From positions 4,324,617 through 4,388,616 of the forward strand of contig OZ025217.1 of NCBI GenBank assembly GCA_964019055.1: a stretch of DNA of 64,000 nucleotides. The letters are read 5' to 3'. This document shows positions 14,901-26,258 of this stretch, piece after piece (positions within the stretch are counted from its first letter, which is position 1; every line of letters starts with the position of its first letter). A program made the translations under genes and the position numbers. The notes below the pieces were generated by a model. The model was not told the DNA's origin and did not search any database. It saw only the letters and a program-made list of their open reading frames with translations. The stretch comes from Anthopleura xanthogrammica. Taxonomy: Eukaryota; Cnidaria; Anthozoa; Actiniaria; Actiniidae.

Positions 14901-17900
14901 ATTCAGAATCAAACAAAAATACAGTATATAATATTGGACTGAGCCAAATTCCTCCTTAGCGAACCTGAACTTAGCTGACTGTAGTTGAAAAAAGGGTCCT
15001 GATACAAGAAATACCCCATTCATTAATTAAATATATACACGCATAACTATCTAATTTATAATTTGACTGTACTAACTTAGAATTTTTTCTGAATTAATTA
15101 GTTTGGATGTACTTTGGGTTCATTGGTGCATTCGTGTTCATTCTCATCCAGGTCATATTGCTGGTAGACTTTGCTCATACATGGAATGAGCGCTGGTATG
15201 TAATTACTTAAATGGGATTTATTATGCTTGTCACACCTTAGGGACTGTGGAGCACGAAGTAGCCTCCTCCACAGGCTACCAAGGTTTTTTTCAGGCAATT
15301 GGGCTTCCTATGGGGCAAAGAAAGAGAAGGGAGAAGTTTTCTGAGGACTTTTCTGGCACACCACTGCTATACTTTATATACTTTGCCACAGGAATCCTGA
15401 TTAGAGTTGCCTGTGGACCTTTGTACCTTTTTTACCTAAAAAGATGGTATTGGGGACTTAGATTGGAAAATGTAACATACAAGTTTGCATAAGACTCAAA
15501 CTTGGGGGGGGGGACCTGAAAATTTAGTGGAAATTTTTGGTACATTAAAGTCAATTTAACAAAAACTTCAGAAGTTATAGCCTCCATCCCCCCCCCCCCC
15601 CCCAACACACACTCCCAGCTCTCCATCTCTGCTGCACACCTGCGCCAACATGTATCACTAGAGTCTGTAGGGTTAGTACAGTACCATACTGATTACAGAA
15701 AAAAACAAGCTTTTAGGGAGGAAAATAGAAGGTATTTATTTACAGGGTTCGTGCAGGTCCTCAAACTCCTTGAAAAGTGCTGGAATTTGAAAACTCATTT
15801 CAAGGGCACTTGAAACTCCTTGAAAAAAGAAAAAATTCCTTGAAAATCGTAAATACTCCTTGAAAAATATTTAGAAAGGTTTTTGTAACCCAAAACGCCT
15901 GTTTTCCTCATCTAAAAGTTTGTAATCCCGATCGCACCCATCGTTATGTGGTCCTTGAAAATTTTCATTTTGGTCCTTGAATACTCCTTGAAATGTCCTT
16001 GACATGTCCTTGTCCTTCGCAAGAAGCCTGCACGGACCCTGTATTTACTAGATTCCAGCAAATTATTATTCTTGCTTTAAAAACTTGAAAAAACATTTAT
16101 TTTTATTTAACTTCTTGCTTAAATTAAATTATCCATCATGATTGCTTTTCAGGACATCAAATGCAGATGAATCTGACAACAAATGCTGGTACATTGGTAA
16201 GCTTCAGTTACTGTGCTTTTCTTATGTTTGCGACCTCTAGGCGTCTGGCATCTTGGCTTTCATCAATCAAACTTACAACAGACCGAGTTCATGAATCCGA
16301 ACAAGAGATTAAGTAAATTCCCATGACTAGACATCCATTTTCACAAAGGAATTTCTTTATCGCTTGCAATATCAGAATATACTCGGATCATCGTAAATTT
16401 GATTGATGGAAGCCAAAAATACCAGCGTCTGGAGTTGGTAGGTGGCAGAAACATCAAAACTGCTGTAAATTCCTTTATTTTTTAGACATTCCTTGGTTTT
16501 TACGAGGGTAGCACTAAATAGCCAGTGGCTAACAAACCTGTGGCCCTCGTTCCATGATCGAATTGGAATTTAGAAGTTGATTTTTGTGGAGGGAGGAAAA
16601 CTGGAGAACCCGGAGAAAAACCCTCGAAGCACAGGAGAGAACCAACTAGAAACTCTACTCACATACAACACCGAGCCTGGCAGGACTCCAACTCGGGTCA
16701 CATTGGTGAGAGGCAAGCGCTCTCGCCGCTACGCCACCCGTAACATTGACAGTTACTCAGTTTTTACTCAGGGTTAGCCTCATTTCAGTTTCAAAATATC
16801 TTTTCCCAAATACCAATGGTAATAAAGTAAGCACTTACATTTCATGGCCCTTGATTGGTACGCTTGAATATTCTACACAAAATCGAGAACAACCCTAAGC
16901 AACGAAGAATTCAAAATTTTAATTGATGAGTATATTTTTATTTTTTAGGTCTGTTTTTCTTCATGGCTTTGTTTTATTGTTTGGCTTTGACTGCATTTAT
17001 CCTCGGTTATGTTTACTTCACTGAGGTGTGTAACAAATAATTTTGACATTAAACAATCAAAATCAAGTTTCAGGACAATCATTCATAATAAATATACGGT
17101 AATGAATTTTCAAAATTAATTTTGCAGTCACAAAAATATCTGTGGATGTGCCCTCCACTCCCCATATAAGAAAGCACACACAAACACACAATAATATATT
17201 TTATACTTTTATACTTAACAATAAAAATCAAGTTTCAGGACAATCATTCAGAATAAATATAATGAATTTTCAAAATTAATTTTTCAGTCACAAAAATATC
17301 TGTGGATGTGCCCTCCACCCCCACCCCCCCTATATGAAAGCACACACAAACACAAAAATTAATCACACAATATATTTTATACTTCGTCTAGTTTTAATTT
17401 GAATTTTTTGTGATTTGTTTCTAGGCCTCAGGATGTCACCTCAATAAGTTCTTCATCAGTTTTAATCTGATCTTGTGTATTGTCATTTCCGTCATTTCTA
17501 TTCTTCCAAAAGTACAGGAAGGTATTTAACAAATGACATCTCTCTGCTGTGCTGTTACTGTGGGTGCATTAGAAACTAAAATGTGTTGTCCAGAAAATAC
17601 CCAATATCATTCCTCCACTTCCTTGTTATCAGAACTTCCAAGGGGTAGCAAGGACCTGAGGAGGGGCACTTTCATTGATAAGTACTCTATTTTATTTGTG
17701 GGAAGTGGCTAGAAGGTATAGGATCAATTCCACCTTGACAGCTTTCAATAGACCCCTTTAGACGTGATGTCAAAGCAGCTCAGTTTGAAGAAAAAAAACA
17801 AAATAATTTCAATTTTCTGAGAATATGAAACCTTTTTTTTTTTTGCCCTCCAAATTGAGCTGCATTCCAAAAGTGCTGCATCAGGGGTCTATCAGGGTTC

Positions 17901-20900
17901 TGTCAGGGGTCTATCAGGGGTCTATCAGGGGTCTATCAGGGTTCTATCAGGGTTCTGTCAGGGGTCTATCAGGGGTCTATCAGGTGCTATCAGGTGCTAT
18001 CAGGGGTCTATCAGGGTTCTATCAGGGTTCTATCAGGGGTCTATCAGGGGTATATTGGTGTCATCTCACTTGCTTGGCCGATTCCCTGTGTAATAGTGTG
18101 TACCTGTGCTAAAATAATAGATTGAATTTCTTCCCTAGTTCAACCAAGGTCTGGTCTCTTACAAGCTTCAATCATTTCTGTATATACTGGATATCTGACT
18201 GTATCAGCACTTGCAAATGAGCCCTTGGAACCAGGTAGAGCACAAAATTGGGATATTAAGGACTGGCAAAATACTTGGACCCAAATTTGACCAGGAATAT
18301 GTTGCCATCGCTAAAAATACTGCAACAGTTATCATGGGCAGATAAAGGATTTTTTCAGGAAGGGGTGCAGCGTTGGAAGCGCACCCACATGTGAAAAACA
18401 GCAAAAAAAAAAAAAGAAAATCAAACAAACAAACAAACAACAACAACAATAGTATCCATGAAAGATAAAGTTGTTACAGCACTGTTAAGCCATCCTTTTT
18501 GATATAGGGGTAAATCCCTGAAGTCAGCTATTCAGATAAAAGATATTGATAGCTAGTATAATTACTTTTTTTAGTTCGTATTGGCAACAGAACTGTGGAC
18601 ACTATTTGTGGAAGTGCAAGGGGAATATCCAGTATTACCGATTCTGGAGTGGAAGGATCAGAGACAACTACTCTTGTTATCGGCTTGGTGATTCTTTTTA
18701 TCACTGTCATTTATTCCAGGTACGTAGATATATATATAAATATACACACAGCTATTTCAAAAAAGGCGAAGGGGCGAACGGCGATCGGTGATTCGCTATT
18801 GGTGAAGTAAAATAACCAAGTAAAATGAGACCTTTTCGATCGAAAAGTTCACAATATGAACAAGCCACACTACACATACTCTAAGGTCTTCGCTGAATGG
18901 TGCAGGCATTGTCTAGGTGTGAATATAACTGAAGAAACTCTTATTGTCCCACAGTCGTGCAATCGCCAATCACCATTCGCCATTTGCCGCTCGCCCCTTC
19001 AATCTTTTTTTAAATAGCCATATACAAACTGAAGATGTACCCAACCAATATTTACGTCTGCTTGTATGTGGGTGTTGTACGTTAGTACGTTAGTACGTTA
19101 GTACGTTAGTACGTTAGTACGTTAGTACGTTAGTACGTTAGTACGTTAGTACGTTAGTACGTTAGTACGTTAGTACGTTAGTACGTTAGTACGTTAGTAC
19201 GTTAGTACGTTAGTACGTTAGTACGTTAGTACGTTAGTACGTTAGTACGTTAGTACGTTAGTACGTTAGTACGTTAGTACGTTAGTACGTTAGTACGTTA
19301 GTACGTTAGTACGTTAGTACGTTAGTACGTTAGTACGTTAGTACGTTAGTACGTTCGTACGTACGGCATACATAGCTCACTCTAGTATACATAGTATGGG
19401 GTTATGTGTCAGTATTGCTCAGTATATCTACTATACTTCGTATAAAGATTGCTTCAGATTGCCGCTGATTCAAACAACAACTCTATAGGTACGGCTAATA
19501 CGCGTACTAAGAACAAAACGCGAAACAAACGGACCTATAACGCGCACCATATGGGGTGTTGGGGGAAGGATTGGGAAGGGAAGAGAGCGAAATTTTTTTT
19601 TTTTAACTTTATACCCCAAATAAATTATTTATAATATTTATTTCCAACAGTTTGAGGACTGGCAGTTCAGACCGAATGAGTACTAGCACTCAGAAATCTG
19701 GTAAGTGCACCTGGGCAAACGTTCTAGTATATGTCTTAAATGGAAGCTTTCAAGTTGAAGTATTATGTGAGAAACTTTTTATGGACATTATCAAAGATCC
19801 AAGCAACAAGTTACACAATCTTCTCCCTGCATTCAACGTTAACACAAGATACTCTTTAAGGAACAATAGACTTTTTATTGAACCACGTTATTGTACTGAA
19901 CGTTTTAAGAAATCTTTTATTATGGCTTCTATTAGGAACTTTTAATATTTTCCAAACGTGCGTTTTTATATGTGAGCAGTTCTTCGTTACGGACGTTACA
20001 TCAAAATTGTAACTTCCGTAACGCTACTTTCTACTTCTTTAAAAATACAGTTTCAAAGAGTCAAAGGATACTGATTATACCAGAGATTAAGCTCTGACTA
20101 GTCTGATATTATAAATATTTAAGGCAGCAAAATTGCTTTTTTTTTTAGAAATAATCCATGAATTAAGTTTCAAAATATTGTCTGAAATGTAACATCCGTA
20201 ACGAAGAACTGCTCATGTTTTCTTATTTCACCAGTGTAATTCAGTCTCATGACGGCAATATTGGTTGTCAATAAAACTATTATTATTATTTTATTTTATT
20301 ATCAAACGACCAATTTTTCCATTATAAAACACGTAGTTTTGCCATTATGATACTAAACAGTCAATGGATATCTATAATGTACAAGATTAATGCCTATATC
20401 TGCTTTGGAGCAAATGTTGGTACATAACAGGATAACAGTTCCCCAAAATGTAAAGAGAAAAACAGGGCTCCTTGCAGCGAAAACCTAACTAACTACCCTT
20501 CTATTTGTAGGCTAACTAACTACCCTTCTATTTGTAGGCGAAGAAGGAACAAAGGTTACAGATGATGAAGAGGATAGCGTGGCGTATAGCTATTCGTTTT
20601 TCAACTTCATATTCTTTTTGGCATCATTATTCATCATGATGAACCTCACGAATTGGCACAGGTAAGACCTATGAAAACTGATTGGCCAATTATAACTGTT
20701 AATGGTTGTGGGAATTGCTCTATTTTGTGGTATTGCTGGGTTTCAATCAGCTGATAAAAGTCTTTGAATCTCATTATCTGCTCCAAATGGTGGTCAAACA
20801 CTGACCACCATGTGCTGTCAACCAGAAAGAATTCTATTGAAAACTTGTGATTCAGCTGAGGAACATTCCGCACGAGACAGGAAATGACGTCAAGTGAAAC

Positions 20901-21404
20901 CCAGCTATTGTTAACCAAAACGAACCCCTATGCATTTGGCCAACGCGCCATGGAATTTTAAGAGGTGTAAGGAAAGAAATGTACTGGTGCAGAATGAAAG
21001 AACAGAGAGCAAAAAAGAAACGAAGGGAAGTAAGAAGTAAGAAAGTGAACAAAGGAGAGGAAGAAACAAACAAACAAACAAACAAAGAAGCAAAGATACA
21101 TTTAAGGAAACAAAAGAAACTAAGAAAGAAAAAAGGAAATTGAAAGGAGTTTTTTTTATTATCTATGTGACCTGTTGATCCTCACAATGTTAAACATTTG
21201 CAAAGTCGAATATTTCATGCCATTGTGCTATTTTTTCTTAATATTTTTAGCCCTGCAGGCTCAACCTTGGAGAAATTCCAGCGCAACTGGGGCTCAGTTT
21301 GGGTGAAGATGATTTGCACCTGGCTGTGTCACGTGATCTACTTGTGGACGATTGTGGCGCCAGTCTGTTTTCCGGACAGGGAATTTGGTGTTGGATTTAC
21401 CTGA
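11942..21404 (+). CDS. SERINC: serine incorporator family protein
   Basis: Multipass membrane protein of the SERINC/TDE1 family, linked to serine incorporation into lipids and lipid scrambling. Exons: 11942-11977, 13338-13505, 13865-14049, 14739-14818, 15102-15195, 16153-16196, 16949-17025, 17425-17521, 18139-18234, 18575-18719, 19651-19700, 20538-20661, 21251-21404. All phases fit, giving 449 aa, a normal family length. Hallmarks: MGAVLALC start, Cys-rich early segment [93 protein letters not shown] and [26 protein letters not shown] (several long hydrophobic segments, about ten or eleven helices expected). Exon 12 has a tandemly duplicated splice acceptor. The paralogue number (SERINC1/3/5) cannot be set. 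Confidence 0.95.
12648..12922. mobile_element. foldback element in SERINC intron 1
   Basis: The left arm contains GGCCATCAATCAAAGAACTA. The right arm contains its near complement TAGTTCTTTGATTGATGGCC, with outer ends GAGTGCGACC and GGGTCGCACTT. The arms are roughly 70 bp and imperfect, around an AT-rich centre. Confidence 0.7.
13108..13297. mobile_element. MITE-like foldback, TTACCACTG family copy 3
   Basis: The left end is AACCACTTTTTTCATTGCTA. The right end is CTGAAAACAGTGGTAA. It lies just before SERINC exon 2. Confidence 0.55.
14265..14640. repeat. dispersed repeat-like segment in SERINC intron
   Basis: The segment repeats GGTATAGAAAAGG several times and runs from GGCCGGGGTACTCC to ACTACCCCCTGGA. 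These ends are near complements, so a degenerate foldback is likely. Non-coding. Confidence 0.4.
15743..16041. mobile_element. 299-bp MITE with 6-bp target duplication
   Basis: The ends CAGGGTTCGTGCAGG and CCTGCACGGACCCTG are terminal inverted repeats. The flanking hexamer TATTTA is present on both sides (15737-15742 and 16042-16047). The interior carries repeated CTCCTTGAAA motifs. It lies in the SERINC intron between exons 5 and 6. Confidence 0.85.
16505..16743 (-). mobile_element. tRNA-derived SINE
   Basis: Read on the minus strand it starts GGGTGGCGTAGCGGCGAGAG (box A-like) followed by a box B-like GAGTTGGAGTCC. Then comes a body containing GGGTTTTTCTCCGGGTTCTC and CAGTTTTCCTCCC. That body resembles the conserved central domain shared by some eumetazoan SINEs. 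It lies in a SERINC intron. Confidence 0.7.
17055..17390. repeat. tandem duplication of about 165 bp
   Basis: Two adjacent copies (about 17055-17218 and 17219-17390) share TTTCAGGACAATCATTCA and TATCTGTGGATGTGCCCTCC. They differ by substitutions and small indels. Intronic in SERINC, just upstream of exon 8. Confidence 0.85.
17749..17891. mobile_element. MITE-like foldback, CAGCTCAATTTGG family copy 2
   Basis: It starts TAGACCCCTTTAGACGTGAT and continues CAAAGCAGCTCAGTTTG. The other arm is CTCCAAATTGAGCTGCATTC, ending AGGGGTCTA. The right end runs straight into an 11-bp minisatellite made of the same end sequence. Confidence 0.75.
17881..18053. repeat. 11-bp minisatellite (TCAGGGGTCTA)
   Basis: About fifteen units of TCAGGGGTCTA, TCAGGGTTCTA and close variants, with two shorter units. 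It is located in the SERINC intron before exon 9. Confidence 0.95.
18751..19020. mobile_element. foldback element in SERINC intron 10
   Basis: The left arm GCTATTTCAAAAAAGGCGAA with GGGGCGAACGG is matched by the right arm CCGCTCGCCCCTTCAATC and TTTTAAATAGCCA. The arms are about 55 bp and imperfect. Confidence 0.75.
19077..19356. repeat. 8-bp array (GTACGTTA)n
   Basis: About 35 almost perfect copies of GTACGTTA in the SERINC intron between exons 10 and 11, decaying at the right edge to CGTACGTACGG. Confidence 0.97.
19972..20216. mobile_element. foldback element in SERINC intron 11
   Basis: The left end GAGCAGTTCTTCGTTACGGA has its complement at the right end, CCGTAACGAAGAACTGCTC. The terminal inverted repeats are about 30 bp with one or two mismatches. 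Non-coding interior. Confidence 0.85.
20485..20538 (+). repeat. 27-bp tandem duplication of a splice acceptor
   Basis: Two exact copies (20485-20511 and 20512-20538) each include CCCTTCTATTTGTAGG. Only the second acceptor keeps the SERINC frame. Use of the first would read GGC TAA at once. Confidence 0.95.
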
Positions 21405-21734
21405 GTATCATCCCCTAGAGCCTGATACTCAGGTTAGTGTTGGATCGTTATAAAAACGTACCCTTGTGTTCCTTTATGTCCCCAATTATCCCCTTAATAG
21501 ATTATTCACTTCTATATTCACACTCCTTAGGGGGCTCTCCATTAGTCGGAACTGGCCGGCAAGACCGGTCATTACATAAAGAGAATTCTGTTATTAATCA
21601 AAACTGTCCAGCCAGATCAAGCAATTCCTAAATTGTATCCACTATTCTGGGGGGTGTATATAAAAATAGGAAAAACTCTCAAGAAAAAAGCCTTCTCTCT
21701 ATTAAATTGACTGGTATGGCTGGTCAGTTCTGGT

Positions 21735-21937
21735 CAAGAGAGTATGAAGTAAGAGAGCCCATTTCCCATATATAAATCTATTCCATGAAAATTATTTGAA
21801 AATCTAATTTTAGCTGCGCGCGCAGCCTGAACAAAATTAGGAATCGCACGATTTCGGGCTGTGCGCGTAGCAAAAAATAGATTTTCAAATAATTATCATA
21901 TAGGACACGGAGATGTGCTCTCTTCATATTCTCTTGG
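21735..21937. mobile_element. foldback element
   Basis: Outer arms CAAGAGAGTATGAAG and CTTCATATTCTCTTGG. The inner arms ATTATTTGAAAATCTA and TAGATTTTCAAATAAT are exact complements around a GC-rich centre with CGCGCGCAGCC and GGCTGTGCGCG. Confidence 0.8.
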
Positions 21938-22442
21938 TTTTGACTTATGGAAAGTGCCCCTAGTTATGGCACATGGTTTCAAGACACTTAGCCCTAGATT
22001 CAGTTAACTTTTTGGTATAAATATCAATCCACTATATATCATTCACCCCAAACAAGGACTTGATACGCCTGCATTTAAAAGACCTAGCTTTCTTTCAGCT
22101 TTAAATGTTTAAAATCACTAGTTGCATATAGAGGCTTTTATGAGTTTGACAGCATTGAATGTATCACTTTATAAAATAGTTCAGATATAACGCGCGCTCT
22201 GATTGGCTGGTAGCCGTGTTTACGCGCTACGCCTGCGGCTCGGTTTTACACAGCAGCTCTCGACTTCTCCCAAACTTCCCTTGTGTTTATATCAGGCTAT
22301 GTAAACACGGGAAAACGTTTTCTATTTGTTAAATATAATACTGTATAATATTGTAATATTAATTCGTACTGCAACAGTACTATAACCGAGTCCAAGTATG
22401 ATTGAGGAATTGCTGGGAAGTCATCACGTTCGGGAAGTCTCG

Positions 22443-22786
22443 TACCAATAAAAATATCCGGAATTTTCGGTTGGGACTAACTGGTTCATATTGAACGCAA
22501 ATTTCTCGTATTGAAAAAGCCCCCTTGGGGTTCGAGTGTTCCATTTACAACGAAAGCCCAAGTAATTTTGTCATTGGTTTGGATTGAGGAAGGTTTGGAA
22601 CTAGTATGAAACTCCATCATAGAATATGTAAATGGTACACGAACCGTACATTCCAAAATTCCGACCGAGAAAAGGGGGCTACCTTTTCAGATGATCCGTT
22701 AATTTCGGGAATTTTCCAGTTCGAAGCGAAATAGCGTTTACCATTTACTTCACAACCGAAATTTCCGGAATTTTTCGTAAATGGTT
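22443..22786. mobile_element. foldback element with imperfect ends
   Basis: The left end TATCCGGAATTTTCGGTTGG pairs with the right end CAACCGAAATTTCCGGAATT, allowing mismatches. The interior has further internal symmetry (GTTCGAGTGTTCCATTTAC against GTAAATGGTACACGAAC). Confidence 0.6.
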
Positions 22787-24558
22787 AACACCCTAGGTTT
22801 TCCACTACGAAAGTCACTGTTTAAAGACAAAAAAAAAAAAATGATGACCAGCGGTTACTCGGTTAATACTCAGTTAACTGACGAAGGACTAAAGTCCGAA
22901 ACGTATGCAAAGCTTTTTACAAACACAGTTTTACACGTGTTTAACTTTTCTTTTTTTAAAACTTAAAAGTTTACTTCATATTCAGAGTAGTTTCTCAGGG
23001 TGTGAGTAAGGTCGCGTTGCTAGTATTGGCCGAAAAAGCTACAGGTATTAAGAAAACTTTGTCAACTTCTTTGAGATTCGGCTTTGCCGGAAAAAAGCAC
23101 CTCTCGCCAAGCGAGAGGTGGCAGCGAACGACGAAGTCGCGAGTAATTAATTTGTATAAAACTGGCGCGAAAATGTATATTACGTCATTAATAGGTGTGA
23201 CTTCCCTTAAACTCGAGCATGACTCATGACTACAGAAGGTGCACCGATAATGTGAGCTTGTGGACGTCAATCTAATGCGAAAGAAGCAAACGAAAAACAA
23301 ATAAGTGCAAAGCAAAACATTGTTACGCGCTATTAACCCCTCGCAAATAAACACGAGTTCTTGCATTTCCATTATAATTTTTTCAAATATCTTTGTTTAC
23401 CATGTGCTTTGTGTTTCAATAGTTAATTTGAATTAAGTTTGAGTTATGCAAACCAGACACGATAGTAAAATCGACCAAAGTCTTGGAGTCGGGGAGGACT
23501 AAATCAAACATTGATATATAGGTATCAATCAGTAGCAACAAAAGAGCATATACTCTCTTAGTAACAACCACTAATAAGCTGATAAGGGAGGGTTATGAAA
23601 AAAGACAGTGCCTCTTGGAAGAATCAGTTTCATTAATTTGTCGTGTTATAACAAAAAAGCTCAAACCCGCCATCCCCCAGGCGACAAATAATGACCGAGT
23701 GTTCTCTTACACAAAGTCTTCTAATAGACCCTTTTTGAATTTTGTGCCTATGACGTCAAAAGAAGATAATCCTGGGATGTCCCGGATGTGAGTGAAACCT
23801 TCAGTTGTCGTTTGGACTCTTCCGAGTTAGTGTAAATTAACAGATTTTTTTCTCATGTGAAATGCTGTTTTTAATTGATAGAAATGTTCTCCGACCATGT
23901 AAGAAATAGATGATAAGACGGCGGCCAATCCTCGTTTGACGTCATCGGCGCAATACTCGAAAAGGTTCTCGCTTTTTTCAAAAGAAGTCGGCGACCTTTA
24001 AAAATTCACAAACGAAGCCATGGGGAATACGATTCTTATGCTACAAAAGTCTGGGAGAAGTAGTCATTTTTTCGTAGTTTTGGACTTCCTAAATGGAATA
24101 CAAAAAAATAAACTAGAGCAATGGAACATGCTTGGAGCATTACAAACGCGCCTAGCAACAAAATAGATTCATTTGGCCCATTGTTTATTTATCTATTCTT
24201 TTGTTTAACCAATCGTCTTTCATTCGTGTATTCGTTCATTATTATGATCAAGATTTCTTCCAGCTGAAAATTAGTGAGCATCCGTGAAACGGAATTCGAA
24301 ACGATCAATTTGGCGACTTTGGCGTGAAAAATCCTCAAAGTATAAGTACTGGGCAGGGAAAATCAGTCTTTGCAAGGTCAGTATGTAGTACCAGTAGGGG
24401 TAGTGTTACAAATATTTTTTTATCCAAATCTGATCAAAAATGGTGAACCAATGGAAGATGCATGTATAAGACTATATACGATACACCGAGGGATGGCGGT
24501 CTCAGTGGACTGCTCGGGTTTCTTTATTGATTCTTGTACTTAGAAGCTGCTTACAAGT

Positions 24559-24560
24559 TA

Positions 24561-24615
<55 letters not shown>

Positions 24616-24780
24616 TTGTACATTTATATAGCGCCATATATATATACTCTATGGCGCTTCACAGTCCAACATGCCAAAAATGTAGTTCAAAAATATATAA
24701 AAAAATAATAATAATAATAATATAATATATTTATATAGCGCCATTTCCAGCAGTTCAATGGCGCTGCGCTAGAGACGGTA
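24559..24780. repeat. (AAT)n with two TATATAGCGCCA repeat tails
   Basis: A trinucleotide array of about 55 bp is followed by TTTATATAGCGCCA...CTATGGCGCTTC. A second copy at about 24725-24770 reads TTTATATAGCGCCATTTCC...CAATGGCGCTGC. It looks like 3' ends of retroposons; the element class is not assigned. Confidence 0.6.
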
Positions 24781-25520
24781 AGAAATGGTAAATTATTTAC
24801 AAAATTCATTTGAGCAGAGTCAAGAGAAAAACCTGTGGCACAGGGCTGCCAAGAAATCGGCGCTCACTGTCCAAGATTTCGCGTTGTCAAAATTACGAGT
24901 TTTGCAGCGAGATGGGCAGGTAGGAAGTGTTAGTGAACTCAGCTAGTTCTGGAGGGGTATAGTAGAGTCTTGTTTTGGAGAGTGAGTGACTTAAGTGTGT
25001 TGATCGTCCCGAAGAAGAAGACGAAAAAACACAAGAAGAACAAGAACAAGAAAAAGAAGAACAAGAAGAAGCAGCAGCAGCATATGTAGCAGAAAAAAAG
25101 AAGATAAAGTAAAAGACGAAAAGTACTTGAAAAAGTAGGCATTTGCTGTTTTTCTTGATTCGAGGATCCATCTGAAAATACAGTGGGGCTTATTTTGCTT
25201 CAAACAACCCCAGAACGAACTTGATGTTTTAGTTCTTACATTTAAAGTAACAAGTTTGAATATTACATAAAGCCGCCAAAGCTTTCATTCAATCGAATTT
25301 CGAAGAAAATTATTTATGTAGAAAACAAATCCAAGTTTAGTAATTTTATTCATTTATGTATTCAATGCTTTCCAAAAATACACTCATTTAAAATTTCAAA
25401 AAGATAAAAGCAAAATGTCCTTGGGTCATCCTTGGAAAATTCCTAGTATAGATAAAGATATCCTAATTAGTATTCTTTATATAAAGAAGGGTGAGAACTT
25501 TATATAGAATACTCATCTTC

Positions 25521-25556
25521 ATTAGTATTCTTTATATATATATAAAGAATACTAAT
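25521..25556. other. 36-bp perfect palindrome
   Basis: ATTAGTATTCTTTATATA followed directly by its exact reverse complement. Additional nearby copies of TAGTATTCTTTATATA precede it (25469-25515). Confidence 0.9.
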
Positions 25557-26258
25557 AAAGAAGACTATCTTGTATTAAGGTCCATGCACGTGACGTTTGT
25601 GGTCGTTTTTGAAGTATAGTTCCTAATTAACGTACTGAGTTCTTAACGTTGCTGTAGTTTTCAAGGTAATCATTTCTGTTTTTACAGTTGGCGGATACAA
25701 CTGTACTGTTTTCCAAACTGGCCAACTTCCACCTACGAGTACACATTCAGGCTACATTCAATATTCTATGGGTACAATCTTGCAACAGTCACATGCATTT
25801 TCATTTTTTAGGAGAAAGTATAGGAGAACCAATTACCAATGAAGAAGCAAACTCAGCTCATATATGTGGTTTATTCGAGCACCAGCGAGCCCGCGGCCAA
25901 TGCATGAGCTAAACAAGTGCAAGTAAGAATGCCGTAAGAGCAGATGGCTCAATTCGAATGCTAGAATGTTAAACTAACTGATATATTACTGGTATCATTG
26001 TTAAGTCATTTTGTAAAGCTATACGCCGATTTCAGAGAATTAACACCAATGATTGCATTTTGCTGCATTATTAGAAATCGAAACTACCACAAGAAAAATA
26101 GCGAAAGCCTGTTTGTACCTCAAAGTTTGAGTTTACTAGTGAAGACATCACGTAAAACCGGCATTTGCATATAATTGCCTAAACTTTTTTGCCATATTTG
26201 TAAAACATTTTCGATGGGAAACCAACCTGTACTTTATATTGCAGACCCTCACTGCCCA

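Larger units (their letters stand above)
21405..26258. other. intergenic region, SERINC to ABCC4
   Basis: It holds the SERINC 3' UTR and the ABCC4 promoter and probable 5' UTR exon or exons. An acceptor ends at 26244, 14 bp before the ABCC4 ATG. Foldbacks lie at 21735-21937 and 22443-22786, an AAT array with two TATATAGCGCCA segments at 24559-24780, and a purine tract at 25008-25135. No protein-coding exon was recognised; small open frames near 23000-23370 and 25688-25912 have no family features. Confidence 0.6.

Noticed and set aside
15247..15492. 81-codon frame next to SERINC exon 5
   Set aside because: Lies in the intron after a valid donor at 15196; not homologous to SERINC.
19652..19945. 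97-codon frame starting in SERINC exon 11
   Set aside because: Wrong frame for the exon and runs past the donor at 19701.
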